Shown: positions 19,677 through 27,762 of the stretch, in pieces
How the letters are laid out: every line of letters starts with the position of its first letter
How positions within the stretch are numbered: the stretch's first letter is position 1
NCBI RefSeq assembly: GCF_051155795.1
Contig: NZ_DAXETW010000081.1
Span: forward strand, 1 to 64,000
DNA: 64,000 nucleotides
Direction of reading: 5' to 3'
From: Longibacter sp051155795
Lineage (GTDB): Bacteria > Bacteroidota > Rhodothermia > Rhodothermales > Salinibacteraceae
Notes under the pieces: generated by a model
Told to the model about the DNA's origin: nothing
Database searches by the model: none
Seen by the model: the letters and a program-made list of their open reading frames with translations, nothing else
Translations under genes and position numbers: made by a program

Positions 19677-21395
19677 ATGCTTCGTTCGCTGTACGTTCGC
19701 GACTACGCCCTGATTGAAGAACTCGACGTCGAGTTCGGAAGCGGTCTGAACATCATTACCGGCGAGACGGGAGCCGGAAAGTCGATTCTGATCGGCGCAC
19801 TGAACATGATTCTCGGCGAACGCGCCAACACGGACGTCGTCCGACAGGACGCGAAAAAGGCTATCATCGAGGGCATCTTCGACGAGGCCAATACGGAGCG
19901 CATCCGGACCCTCCTCGAAGATGCGGAGGTGGACACGGAGCCCCTTCCGCGCATCATTCTCCGCCGCCAGATCACCGACCGCGGCAGCCGCGGCTTCATC
20001 AACGACACCCCGGCAACGCTGGACGTCATCCGGGAGGTCGCGTCGGAGTTGATCGATCTTCACGGTCAGCACGAGCACCAGAACCTCCTGCATACGGAAA
20101 CGCACCGCCGAACGCTCGACAGCTTCGGGGGGCTCTCCGGGCTCACGCAACATTACCGTCGCCAGTACGAGCGCGTTGCGGACCTGGTTGAAGAACGGGA
20201 CGAGCTGGCCGCCCGCGAACGGGAGCTTCAGCAACAAAAAGAGCTCTACGAGTTTCAGATCGAAGAGATCGACGACGTCCACCCGCAGGAGGGCGAAGAA
20301 GAGGAGCTCCACGCCGAGCGTCGCGTGCTGGAAAATGCGGAGAAGCTGTACGCGTCGACTTCTGGCCTCTACGAGATGCTGTACGAGAGCGAGGACGCCG
20401 TCCACGACCAGCTCGTCGTCGCCCGCAACGAACTACAGGACCTCGCGCGGATCGACGACGCCTTCGAGGAACAGCTCAAAGAGATCAAGTCGGCCCAGAT
20501 CATCGTCAGCGAGCTGGCCAGCTTCCTGCAGGACTACAACGCCCACATCGAGTTCGACCCGGAGCGCCTGGCGGACATCCGGGACCGCATGTCGGAGCTC
20601 GAACGGCTGAAACGGAAATACGGCGGATCGCTCGAAGCCGTCCTTGAGCACCGGCGCGAGATCGGGGAGCAGTACGAGCTGGCGGAAGACTTCGAGGGCA
20701 ACCTCGAACGCCTCGAGAACGACATCGAAGACGCGCAGGCCCGGCTATCCGACGCCGCCCACCGCCTGTCAGCAAAACGCCGGGAGGTCGCCGACCGGAT
20801 CGAAGAGGCGATCGTCCGCGAACTCGCTGATCTTGGCATGCCGGACAGCCAGTTCGAGGTCCGCTTCGAGCAGGACGAGGATCCCGACGGCTGGATTAAC
20901 GGAACCGACAACGACACGCACTACCGGGCATACGCCCACGGGATGGACCACATCGAGTTCTTCATCTCCACGAATGTGGGGGTCGACCCGATGCCCCTCG
21001 CCGACGTCGCTTCCGGCGGCGAGATCAGCCGTATTATGCTCGCTCTGAAGCAGATTCTGGCCAAGAGCGAGCGGCTCCCGATCCTCGTGTTCGACGAGAT
21101 CGACACCGGCATCTCCGGGGACATGGCCCGGAAGGTCGGCGACAGCATGCACGACCTCGCCCGCTATCACCAGATCATCGTCATCACGCACCTGCCCCAG
21201 ATCGCCGCGCTCGGTGATGTGCATTTCAAGGTGGAGAAACGGGTGGAATCGCAGCAGACGAAGACCATCATCCGGCGCCTCGACGAAGACGAGCAGGCTG
21301 CTCAGGTTGCCACGCTCATCAGCGGTGCCGACATCACGGATGCCGCGCTCGAAAACGCACGCGAGCTAATGGCCGCCGGGAAGCGGGAGGAGTGA
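19677..21395 (+). CDS. recN: DNA repair protein RecN
   Basis: 572-aa SMC-like ATPase. N-terminal Walker A GETGAGKSIL (residues about 30-40) after LRSLYVRDYALIEELDVEF, long coiled-coil arms (about 150-370), then the signature ASGGEISRIMLALKQIL and Walker B ILVFDEIDTGISG near 470. It holds DNA ends during recombinational double-strand break repair. It follows secA by 128 nt on the same strand, and the two may share transcription; that gap has no obvious terminator. Confidence 0.95.
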   Translation: MLRSLYVRDYALIEELDVEFGSGLNIITGETGAGKSILIGALNMILGERANTDVVRQDAKKAIIEGIFDEANTERIRTLLEDAEVDTEPLPRIILRRQITDRGSRGFINDTPATLDVIREVASELIDLHGQHEHQNLLHTETHRRTLDSFGGLSGLTQHYRRQYERVADLVEERDELAARERELQQQKELYEFQIEEIDDVHPQEGEEEELHAERRVLENAEKLYASTSGLYEMLYESEDAVHDQLVVARNELQDLARIDDAFEEQLKEIKSAQIIVSELASFLQDYNAHIEFDPERLADIRDRMSELERLKRKYGGSLEAVLEHRREIGEQYELAEDFEGNLERLENDIEDAQARLSDAAHRLSAKRREVADRIEEAIVRELADLGMPDSQFEVRFEQDEDPDGWINGTDNDTHYRAYAHGMDHIEFFISTNVGVDPMPLADVASGGEISRIMLALKQILAKSERLPILVFDEIDTGISGDMARKVGDSMHDLARYHQIIVITHLPQIAALGDVHFKVEKRVESQQTKTIIRRLDEDEQAAQVATLISGADITDAALENARELMAAGKREE

Positions 21396-21403
21396 GACGT
21401 ATC

Positions 21404-21435
21404 GGGTTGCGCCCGATCGGGCGTCCCAGCAACCC
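21404..21435. terminator. Inverted repeat between convergent recN and barrel genes
   Basis: GGGTTGC at 21404-21410 pairs with GCAACCC at 21429-21435, enclosing a perfect GCCCGATCGGGC palindrome. It has no T-run, so it may be a bidirectional stop or simply a structured linker. Confidence 0.4.
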
Positions 21436-21452
21436 GCCCCTCCTCCGCCCGA

Positions 21453-22190
21453 TCAGTAAATCTCGCGAACGATCGATAGCCGCGTCGAGAACACCTGCGC
21501 GCTATTGCCGCGGATCCACTGGTAGCGATGCGCAATCCCCAGTCGAACGGCCACGCGGTCGATCAACCGAGCCTGCACGCCGACCTCCGCCTCCGTCGTA
21601 CCGCCCAAGAGCGTACCTGCGTCCTGCACCGGAAGAATCTCCTCCGCGGAGTAGTCCCGCGGCAGGTTCTGATCGCTCTCATACAGGATGTCGCCGGAGC
21701 GATTCAACTGGGTTAGTCCCACACCTGCTAAAATGTCCGCGTACGGGGACACACGAGACGTCGGGTAGGGCACCATTCCGATGCCAAAGGTGAAGTCCAA
21801 CGTCGTCAAATCCGAGAAAGCCAGGGTGTTGGATTGAATGCAATCGCTTGAACAGGTCACGAGTGCATCCACAATGGATTCCGTCTGCACCGTAAAGCGA
21901 CCGTATCGAAAAGACGATGCAAAGGCCAACCACGGTCGATCCAGTGTGCGCTGCCAGGAGAATCCCACGGCAAAGCCGCCCGGTTCGATAAACGAAGAGG
22001 GCTTTCGAGACGACAGTGGCCAGCTGAAGAGGTCTGGCTCCTTAAAGAGGTTGGTGTAGGATGCCGTCACCTCCAACCGGTGCTCGGGCTGCGCCGAGGC
22101 GGAGGGGGCTACAGCCGTCATGCATCCAGCGATGAGGCAGAGCACGGCGACGACTCGAAGGGCGAAGCGAAGGGGGCGGTACGACCACAT
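21453..22190 (-). CDS. Outer-membrane beta-barrel protein
   Basis: 245 aa with a signal peptide (MWSYRPLRFALRVV, hydrophobic, ending SASAQ). The mature part consists of alternating-hydrophobicity strands and ends with VFSTRLSIVREIY, a typical barrel C terminus with a terminal aromatic residue. There are two cysteines (CSSDC) in one loop. No family can be named; it resembles the porin-family or OmpW-like small barrels common in Bacteroidota. Start at 22190 because the signal peptide begins there. Confidence 0.7.
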   Translation of the reverse strand: MWSYRPLRFALRVVAVLCLIAGCMTAVAPSASAQPEHRLEVTASYTNLFKEPDLFSWPLSSRKPSSFIEPGGFAVGFSWQRTLDRPWLAFASSFRYGRFTVQTESIVDALVTCSSDCIQSNTLAFSDLTTLDFTFGIGMVPYPTSRVSPYADILAGVGLTQLNRSGDILYESDQNLPRDYSAEEILPVQDAGTLLGGTTEAEVGVQARLIDRVAVRLGIAHRYQWIRGNSAQVFSTRLSIVREIY

Positions 22191-22581
22191 AGAGGGGATA
22201 TCGTCGGGGGATCGGGGACACGGAACGGCGGTTGGCGGCGATCTTTCGTCGCTCGGCCGCACAGGATATCGGCGGGCGGTTCGCAATGCGGATGTGTCGC
22301 ACGGCGCCAATCGATTGGTCCAAGCTGAATACCATCGTCTCTTCTGCCATTTTCAGCAGCAAAAGATAACATCAAGAAGGATACGATGTCTGGGAAACTC
22401 TTAGGGCTGCGTGGAATGCCTTTTCTGTTAAATGACCCCTGTTCAGGTTTCTGTGCGATTCCAATCGCACGTTGACTGCTGCTCACAGTCACAAGAATTT
22501 GGATGGCGATTTTGCAGGTGCATGGCTTTCTTATCCGATCAGAGTCCGCTTGCCCCTTCTGCTTCGATGTCTCTCCTTCCC
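22191..22581. promoter_or_regulatory. Divergent region with small ORF and perfect operator-like palindrome
   Basis: Holds the 29-codon candidate ORF at 22386-22475 and a perfect inverted repeat GTGCGATT-cc-AATCGCAC at 22453-22470. The palindrome has the size of a dimeric repressor site or a short attenuator stem. Confidence 0.4.
22386..22475 (+). CDS. Candidate 29-aa leader peptide or small protein
   Basis: ATG at 22386 is preceded by AAGAAGGATACG, a good Shine-Dalgarno at ideal spacing; the last 9 bases plus ATG (AAGGATACGATG) are identical to those before hmuR. The predicted peptide is MSGKLLGLRGMPF followed by LLNDPCSGFCAIPIAR. The end of the ORF runs through the palindrome at 22453-22470, an arrangement expected of a leader peptide, and the phosphohexomutase gene starts 107 nt downstream. 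Without conservation data this stays a candidate. Confidence 0.25.
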   Translation: MSGKLLGLRGMPFLLNDPCSGFCAIPIAR

Positions 22582-24006
22582 ATGGCCGATTCGCCCATTA
22601 AATTCGGAACCGACGGCTGGCGCGCCGTGATCGCCCGCGACTACACATTTGCCAATCTGGAACGCGTCGCTCGGGCGACCGCCGCATGGCTGCACGACGC
22701 ATACGGCGACACGCCGCGCATCGTCATCGGGCATGACACCCGGTTCCTGGGCCGCGAGTTCGCGACCTTTACCGCCCGGGTGCTGGCGGACGCCGGCGTC
22801 CACACGACGCTGACGACCTCGTTTCTGTCCACGCCGGCGATCAGCTGGGCCACGCAGGCGATGGGATGCGATGCCGGGATCGTCATTACCGCGAGCCACA
22901 ATCCGCCCGAGTACAACGGCTACAAGATCAAAGCGCACTTCGGGGGACCGGCAACCCCCGATATGATTTCCGCTGTGGAAGCACAGATTCCGTCGGTCGA
23001 CGTGTCGGGAGATGAGCCGCCAACCGCCGAAGCGCTGATTGAGGGCGGCATGTTGGATGTGAAAGACGTTCAGACCCAGTATCTTGGCGCGATGCGCGAG
23101 ATACTCGACATCGAGGCCATCGCCGGATCGGACCTGACCGTCGTTCACGACGCCATGTTCGGTGCCGGGCAAGGCGTGGTCACCTCGCTTCTGGGTACTG
23201 CACGCGTCGTCGAGCTACACCACGACCTGAATCCCGGCTTCCACGGGACGCCGCCCGAGCCGATCGATCGCAATCTCAGCAAGCTCCGATCCGTGGTCGC
23301 CGAGCCGGGACACGACGTCGGCATTGCGAACGACGGAGACGCCGATCGGATCGGCATGGTGGACGAAAACGGAGACTTCGTCGACTCTCACCGCCTTCTC
23401 GCCCTCCTGGTAAAATACCTTCACGAGGAACGCGGCCTCTCTGGCTCGATCGTCAAAACGTTCTCCACGACGCACATGCTCGACAAGATGGCCGAAGCCT
23501 ACGGCTTTGACATCGAGACGGTCCCCATCGGGTTCAAGCACATCGCGCCCAAGATCGCCACGGGGGATGTCCTCGTCGGCGGGGAAGAGTCGGGCGGGAT
23601 CGCCGCTAAGGGCCATATCCCGGAGCGGGACGGCATCTACATCGGCCTCCTTATCGTGGAGATGATGGTGAAGCGAGACATGCCGCTTTCGGCCCTCGTC
23701 GACGAACTACTCGACCAGTTCGGCCCTCACCATTGCTACCGCGAGGACATTCACATCTCTGATGCCCAGAAACAGTCGGCGCTGAAGCGACTCTCGAAGG
23801 AAGGCGGCCTGGACACGGTCAACGGGCACGACGTGGTCGAACTCGACACGCTCGACGGCTACAAGCACCTCACGAAGGAGAACGGCTGGCTCCTCGTCCG
23901 CCCCTCCGGCACGGAGCCGGTTCTCCGCGTTTACTCCGAAGCCGACACGCCGGAAGCGGCGCGAGCACTAGTTCACGACGCCCGGGCTCAGCTGGATGTC
24001 GGATGA
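22582..24006 (+). CDS. Phosphoglucomutase/phosphomannomutase family
   Basis: 474-aa alpha-D-phosphohexomutase. Residues seen: KFGTDGWRAVIARDYT at the N terminus, phosphoserine loop VITASHNPPEYNGYK near residue 105, Mg loop NDGDADRIG near 252, sugar-specificity loop GGEESGG near 335 and phosphate loop RPSGTEPVLR near 435. It interconverts hexose 1- and 6-phosphates for polysaccharide or glycogen precursors. The type resembles the short phosphoglucomutase group; GlmM is less likely but not excluded. Start at MADSPIKFG (22582). Confidence 0.87.
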   Translation: MADSPIKFGTDGWRAVIARDYTFANLERVARATAAWLHDAYGDTPRIVIGHDTRFLGREFATFTARVLADAGVHTTLTTSFLSTPAISWATQAMGCDAGIVITASHNPPEYNGYKIKAHFGGPATPDMISAVEAQIPSVDVSGDEPPTAEALIEGGMLDVKDVQTQYLGAMREILDIEAIAGSDLTVVHDAMFGAGQGVVTSLLGTARVVELHHDLNPGFHGTPPEPIDRNLSKLRSVVAEPGHDVGIANDGDADRIGMVDENGDFVDSHRLLALLVKYLHEERGLSGSIVKTFSTTHMLDKMAEAYGFDIETVPIGFKHIAPKIATGDVLVGGEESGGIAAKGHIPERDGIYIGLLIVEMMVKRDMPLSALVDELLDQFGPHHCYREDIHISDAQKQSALKRLSKEGGLDTVNGHDVVELDTLDGYKHLTKENGWLLVRPSGTEPVLRVYSEADTPEAARALVHDARAQLDVG

Positions 24007-24306
24007 CCCGATTGCGAATCGGGAATGACGAATGTGTCCGCGAGCCTACCATCACTCTCGTCAATCACCCTTCGTTTTCGCCTCGGTCCGCATGCGACGC
24101 CACAGGCGTGTCCGCCGATGATCTCCCGCACGGATTGGTCGCCGGGGTTGGGCGCGAGGAGCAGGGCGGGGGCCGAGGCTGGGGAAGATAAACGGCTCGC
24201 CGGTCTCCAGCCCTGCGAACATCGAACGGGGACACATCAGAAACGGGCCTGAAGGGTAAGAGGCACGGATCGTCTCCGCGCGAGAGCAGACGGATGCGGA
24301 TGGGTG
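24007..24306. other. Intergenic, no gene supported
   Basis: 300 nt between the phosphohexomutase and the co-oriented minus-strand cluster. Frames here are Arg/Ser/Pro-rich shadows. A short GCGAATCGGGAATGACGAATG-like stretch recalls the degenerate arrays elsewhere; no terminator hairpin is clear. Confidence 0.4.
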
Positions 24307-24798
24307 CTACCGCTGGTCCGTGTCCTCGAATTGAGCCCCGAGATCGGCGCAGAGTGCCTCCAGATGCTCTTGATCCGTCTCGTCGAAGGCAGCCAGGTCG
24401 TCGGAGTCGACATCGAGAACCGCCAACAGGGTACCGTCCGGCGTGAGGACGGGGACCACGACCTCCGACCGGGTGCTCGACGAGCACGCGATATGGTCGG
24501 GGAACGCTTCCACGTCGGGGACGAGCTGTGTTTCTTCGGTTCGTGCCGCCGCCCCGCAAACGCCGCGATCGAAGGGGATCCGGAGACAGCCGTGCCCGCC
24601 CTGGTACGGACCGACGATCAGCAGGTCGTCAGACACGGCCCGATAAAACCCCGTCCAGTGATAGTTGTCGAAGGTGTGGTGCAACTCGCAGGCGACCGTC
24701 GCCATCGCAGCCGTCCAGTCCGTTGCGCCGTCGAGCAGTGCCGCGATGCGACGGCGAACGTCCTCGTATGCTTCGTCTTTCGTCGTAGTCGTCTCCAT
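24307..24798 (-). CDS. msrC: Free methionine-(R)-sulfoxide reductase (GAF domain)
   Basis: 163-aa single GAF domain. The three cysteines of the fRMsr family are present with exact spacing: Cys71 (HGCLRIP), Cys81 (GVCGAAA) and Cys105 (HIACSS), that is +10 and +24 as in YebR and its yeast homologue. The motif DHIACSSSTRSEVVVP is diagnostic. It reduces free Met-R-sulfoxide using thioredoxin, repairing oxidised methionine in the cytoplasm. It is the last gene of a minus-strand run of oxidation- and light-related genes, consistent with an oxidative-stress role. Confidence 0.9.
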   Translation of the reverse strand: METTTTKDEAYEDVRRRIAALLDGATDWTAAMATVACELHHTFDNYHWTGFYRAVSDDLLIVGPYQGGHGCLRIPFDRGVCGAAARTEETQLVPDVEAFPDHIACSSSTRSEVVVPVLTPDGTLLAVLDVDSDDLAAFDETDQEHLEALCADLGAQFEDTDQR

Positions 24799-24813
24799 TG
24801 GCGGGGGTTTTGG

Positions 24814-24848
24814 TATTCAGATGTTTGGGTGCTCAGGTGTTTGGGTAA
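24814..24848. repeat. Short octamer array (TGTTTGGG/TGCTCAGG)
   Basis: Four 8-nt units alternate (TATTCAGA, TGTTTGGG, TGCTCAGG, TGTTTGGG) just upstream of the msrC start. Confidence 0.55.
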
Positions 24849-24990
24849 CCGTCTGACCCGGTTTATTGTGGGTTATTTGTCGTTTGTCGGATGGATCCTC
24901 CGGGAATGTATCCCGGATCAGCGTCCGACGGGACGGGCCCTACGGGCCCACGAGGCTATCCTCGATCTACAATTCCCGCCCCCACCGCAC

Positions 24991-25045
24991 GAACGCTCCA
25001 ACGATCCAACGAGCCAACGATCCAACGATCCAACGGCGCAACGCA
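24991..25045. repeat. Octamer tandem array (CCAACGAT units)
   Basis: Six units of CCAACGAT or CCAACGAG with little variation, ending in GCAACG. Located between msrC and the ferredoxin gene. The rest of the 24849-25115 gap shows no gene. Confidence 0.88.
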
Positions 25046-25115
25046 GCGGACAGAATGACGGTCCCGAACCCGCATCGCCGAGAATCGTCCACCCATGCCC
25101 CTCATCCCCCAGACC

Positions 25116-25508
25116 TCACGCCCGCTTCCCCCAGACGCGCTTGTCCGGGAGAAGGCGGACGGTGAGGTCACGATCCACAGTGATCTGGCAGGAGAGACGA
25201 GGATAGCCGAAACGGGCGGCAGCGCGGTCGTGCCAGTGCTCGGGGTCAGGGGTGTCGCCCTCCAGCCGGACGCCGCACGTCGCGCAGAGGCCGCGTCCGC
25301 CGCAGTTCACCGACTCGGTCAGTCGAACGTAGGGCGACAGATCGTTCCGAAGCAACAGCACCCGGAGATTCGCTCCGGTGCGACACGTGAGAACGTGCCA
25401 CTCGGTGCCGTCGTGAACACGAACCGAATGACGGGTCTCGCCCGCCGACTCAGGGTGTTCGTGCGATGGTTCGTCCGGATCGCCGTGCTTCCCGGTCATA
25501 GCGATCAT
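25116..25508 (-). CDS. 2Fe-2S ferredoxin-like protein
   Basis: 130 aa. Cys69, Cys75, Cys78 (VNCGGRGLCATCGV) and Cys107 (RLSCQI) form a plant-type 2Fe-2S binding pattern with C-x5-C-x2-C. The sequence around it (RVLLLRNDLSPY, GDTPDPEHW, DKRVWGKR) fits ferredoxins found beside photolyase or heme-type genes, as an electron carrier. The start ATG at 25508 overlaps the stop of the DUF427 gene (ATGA), so the two are translationally coupled; a longer frame would overlap that gene by 80 nt. The partner oxidoreductase is unknown; the FAD protein of the same cluster is a candidate. Confidence 0.82.
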   Translation of the reverse strand: MIAMTGKHGDPDEPSHEHPESAGETRHSVRVHDGTEWHVLTCRTGANLRVLLLRNDLSPYVRLTESVNCGGRGLCATCGVRLEGDTPDPEHWHDRAAARFGYPRLSCQITVDRDLTVRLLPDKRVWGKRA

Positions 25509-25786
25509 TCCGTGACGGTCACCCCGCTCCAGAATGCAACGTGACCCTGGATCTCGGAGGCCGCCTCCTTCGGGTTGGGGTAGTACCACGCGGCGTTCTC
25601 ATTCGTCTCTCCATCGACGACGACGTTGTAGTAGTTCGCCAGCCCTTTCCACGGACAGGTCGACGTATGATCGCTCGCCTCGACCAGGTCGCGGTTGACT
25701 GCGTCCGAGGGGAAATAGTGATTGCCTTCCACCACGACGGTGTCGTCGCTTTCCGCGATGACGGTGTTTTTCCAGATGGCTTTCAT
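25505..25786 (-). CDS. DUF427 domain protein
   Basis: 93-aa protein of the DUF427 family, recognised by MKAIWKNTVIAESDDTV at the start, then GNHYFP, STCPWKGLANYYNVVVDG and AAWYYPNP. The family is a small beta-rich domain of unknown function, common in halophiles, cyanobacteria and marine bacteria, often beside oxidoreductases. It overlaps the ferredoxin gene by 4 nt (ATGA). Confidence 0.9.
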   Translation of the reverse strand: MKAIWKNTVIAESDDTVVVEGNHYFPSDAVNRDLVEASDHTSTCPWKGLANYYNVVVDGETNENAAWYYPNPKEAASEIQGHVAFWSGVTVTE

Positions 25787-25871
25787 AACAGATCGGGGTG
25801 TTTGAGTGAATCGATGGTTCGTGCCAGCGGCCCGCCGGGATGTGGCGTGATCGGGATCTGGCGCGATCGGT

Positions 25872-26333
25872 CTATCCCTTCAGTACGAGGGTCAGCATCC
25901 ACAGAACGAGGCCCGACCGCAGCGCCCAGGCAACGGTTCGAAGCCAGTTCGTGCGGACCAGGAGGCGGTGCAGTCTCGCGTCGAATCCCTGCGTCAGGCG
26001 TGCGTGCAGGGGCGCCTGCAGGAGGCCGGTGGAGAGCCAGATGAGTGCCACGAGCCCGAGCCCCGTCCATGCCATCCATAACGGGATTCCGGCGATCGGG
26101 TGCCACACGAGCCAGGCAGCGGTGACGAGTTCGACGCCCATCGCAGGCAGAACGATCCACGTGATCCGGGCCATGTGGCGCGACTGGTACGCGTCGTACG
26201 TGTCGGTACCGACCTGCGCAAACAGGGGATAATGCACGACCTGGACGACGAGAATGACGCCGAACATGGTAAGCGTCGAGGCGAGGTGAGCCAGGAGGAG
26301 GCCGATTGAAGGATGCGGGAGCGGCGTGGTCAC
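25872..26333 (-). CDS. Four-helix integral membrane protein, unknown function
   Basis: 153 aa with four hydrophobic helices (about residues 8-30, 55-77, 83-105, 128-150). Conserved-looking features are QVVHYPLFAQVG after helix 1 and THW-like HMARITWIVLPAMGVEL, and LQAPLHARLTQGFD between helices 3 and 4. I recognise this as a widespread uncharacterised membrane family. The start is GTG. Only 15 nt separate it from the FAD oxidoreductase upstream, so the two are probably one operon. Confidence 0.75.
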   Translation of the reverse strand: MTTPLPHPSIGLLLAHLASTLTMFGVILVVQVVHYPLFAQVGTDTYDAYQSRHMARITWIVLPAMGVELVTAAWLVWHPIAGIPLWMAWTGLGLVALIWLSTGLLQAPLHARLTQGFDARLHRLLVRTNWLRTVAWALRSGLVLWMLTLVLKG

Positions 26334-26348
26334 AGCGAGTTGGCTCGG

Positions 26349-27614
26349 TCAGGCAGCGGTTGGGGCCCTGCGGTCGGTCAGAACGGCGCGTGCTGCGTCC
26401 CGGCCGGACCGAAGCGCTCCGTTGAGCGATGCCGTCCGCGTGTAATCGCCGCACAGGTAGAGTCCGCGCCGGCGGCGAATCGGCCGCTCGGGCGGCGACA
26501 GAAACGGCGGTGCCTGCTCCGGCAAAGCGTACGGGACGTGGACCGTATCAAGGTGCTCCCAGCCCCCGACTTTCATCCCGAACCAGTCGATCAACTGCTG
26601 CCGAACGGCCTGCTCGAGCTCAGCGTCCGAGCGATCGGGCTCTCCGACAATCACGACGGAAACCAGAGCGCGATCGTCGGGCGAGTACGACGGTGCCACA
26701 TCGGACGGGACGCTGATATTATTGACCGGCCCGCTGCCATCCCCGTTCAACACAAGAATGGGCGTATCGAGGGGCGATTCAGGCGCCGCGTAGTAAACGC
26801 AAACCGTGGAGCGCGCGTCGACTGGCGTCACGTCTCCGACGAGGCGGTTCGCCGCGGGCGCCTCGGTGGCGACCACGATCGATTCCGACGTCAGCGTTTC
26901 ACCGGAGGAAAGGACGACCGTGGCCTCGTCGACTCGATCTACCTCCGTATTGAACCGAACGGTCTCCGGCTCCAAATGCGAAGCGATCTGCTCCGGGATG
27001 GCTTGCATTCCCTCCGCGGGCAGAACGGCCTGGCCTTCGGAGAACATCTTGAAGATGAACTCGAACATCCGGCTGGACGCCTGGAGCTCGCGGTCGAAGA
27101 AGATTCCGCCGAAGAAGGGACGGAAGAACCGGTCGATCATGACTTCGGAGAAGCCCCACCGATCACGCAGCGCCTCCAGCGTTGTCACCTCCGGGCGCGA
27201 CATGATCTGCGACACGGACGCGCCGGTCAGCGCCTGTCGTGCCCGGGCCACGCGGAGCTTGTCACCGAGCGTCCCGACGGGAGAAAACAGCATCCGGGGT
27301 GCGTCGAACGGGTGTCGAAAGGGGTCGGCAATGCGATGGAAGGCGCCGTTACAGCGAACCACCGCGCCGTCGAAGAACGGCTTCAGATCCAGGGCACCGT
27401 AGTCCAGCTCTCGCCGGGTTTCCGGGTATTCGGTCAGGAGGACCTGAAAGCCGCGATCCAGCTTGAATCCGTCGACGGTGTCCGTGCGCACGCGTCCCCC
27501 TACGGCGTCACTGGCTTCCAGAATCGTGCATTCCACGCCTTCATTCTGAAGGTGCCGGGCGCAAGTGAGCCCGGCGAGGCCGGCCCCGATGATGACGACG
27601 GAAGGCGAGGACAT
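26349..27614 (-). CDS. FAD-dependent amine-oxidase-like oxidoreductase
   Basis: 421 aa. N-terminal dinucleotide fold VVIIGAGLAGLTCARHL, then EASDAVGGRVRTD (the GGR(V/I) motif of the protoporphyrinogen oxidase / phytoene desaturase / amine oxidase superfamily), and the C-terminal FAD motif LYLCGDYTRTASLNGALRSGRDAA. Substrate cannot be deduced. Proteins of this type occur beside FeS photolyases and SDRs in light-inducible clusters of marine bacteria, in line with the neighbours here. Confidence 0.85.
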   Translation of the reverse strand: MSSPSVVIIGAGLAGLTCARHLQNEGVECTILEASDAVGGRVRTDTVDGFKLDRGFQVLLTEYPETRRELDYGALDLKPFFDGAVVRCNGAFHRIADPFRHPFDAPRMLFSPVGTLGDKLRVARARQALTGASVSQIMSRPEVTTLEALRDRWGFSEVMIDRFFRPFFGGIFFDRELQASSRMFEFIFKMFSEGQAVLPAEGMQAIPEQIASHLEPETVRFNTEVDRVDEATVVLSSGETLTSESIVVATEAPAANRLVGDVTPVDARSTVCVYYAAPESPLDTPILVLNGDGSGPVNNISVPSDVAPSYSPDDRALVSVVIVGEPDRSDAELEQAVRQQLIDWFGMKVGGWEHLDTVHVPYALPEQAPPFLSPPERPIRRRRGLYLCGDYTRTASLNGALRSGRDAARAVLTDRRAPTAA

Positions 27615-27762
27615 AGTGCAGACACAATAGGTTGAGAAATAGAAATCTCAGACGGATACAACGAGACGACAGCGATCAAGTTGGTTACATTCGTGTGCCG
27701 AGATCAGCGGTGGCGAGCACGAGTGGGGCGCCTGATACGAATGCGACGCCTGATGATATCGC

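Noticed and set aside
24991..25045. Possible CRISPR array
   Set aside because: Units are 8 nt and contiguous without spacers; no cas genes are in the window. The same applies to all other arrays.
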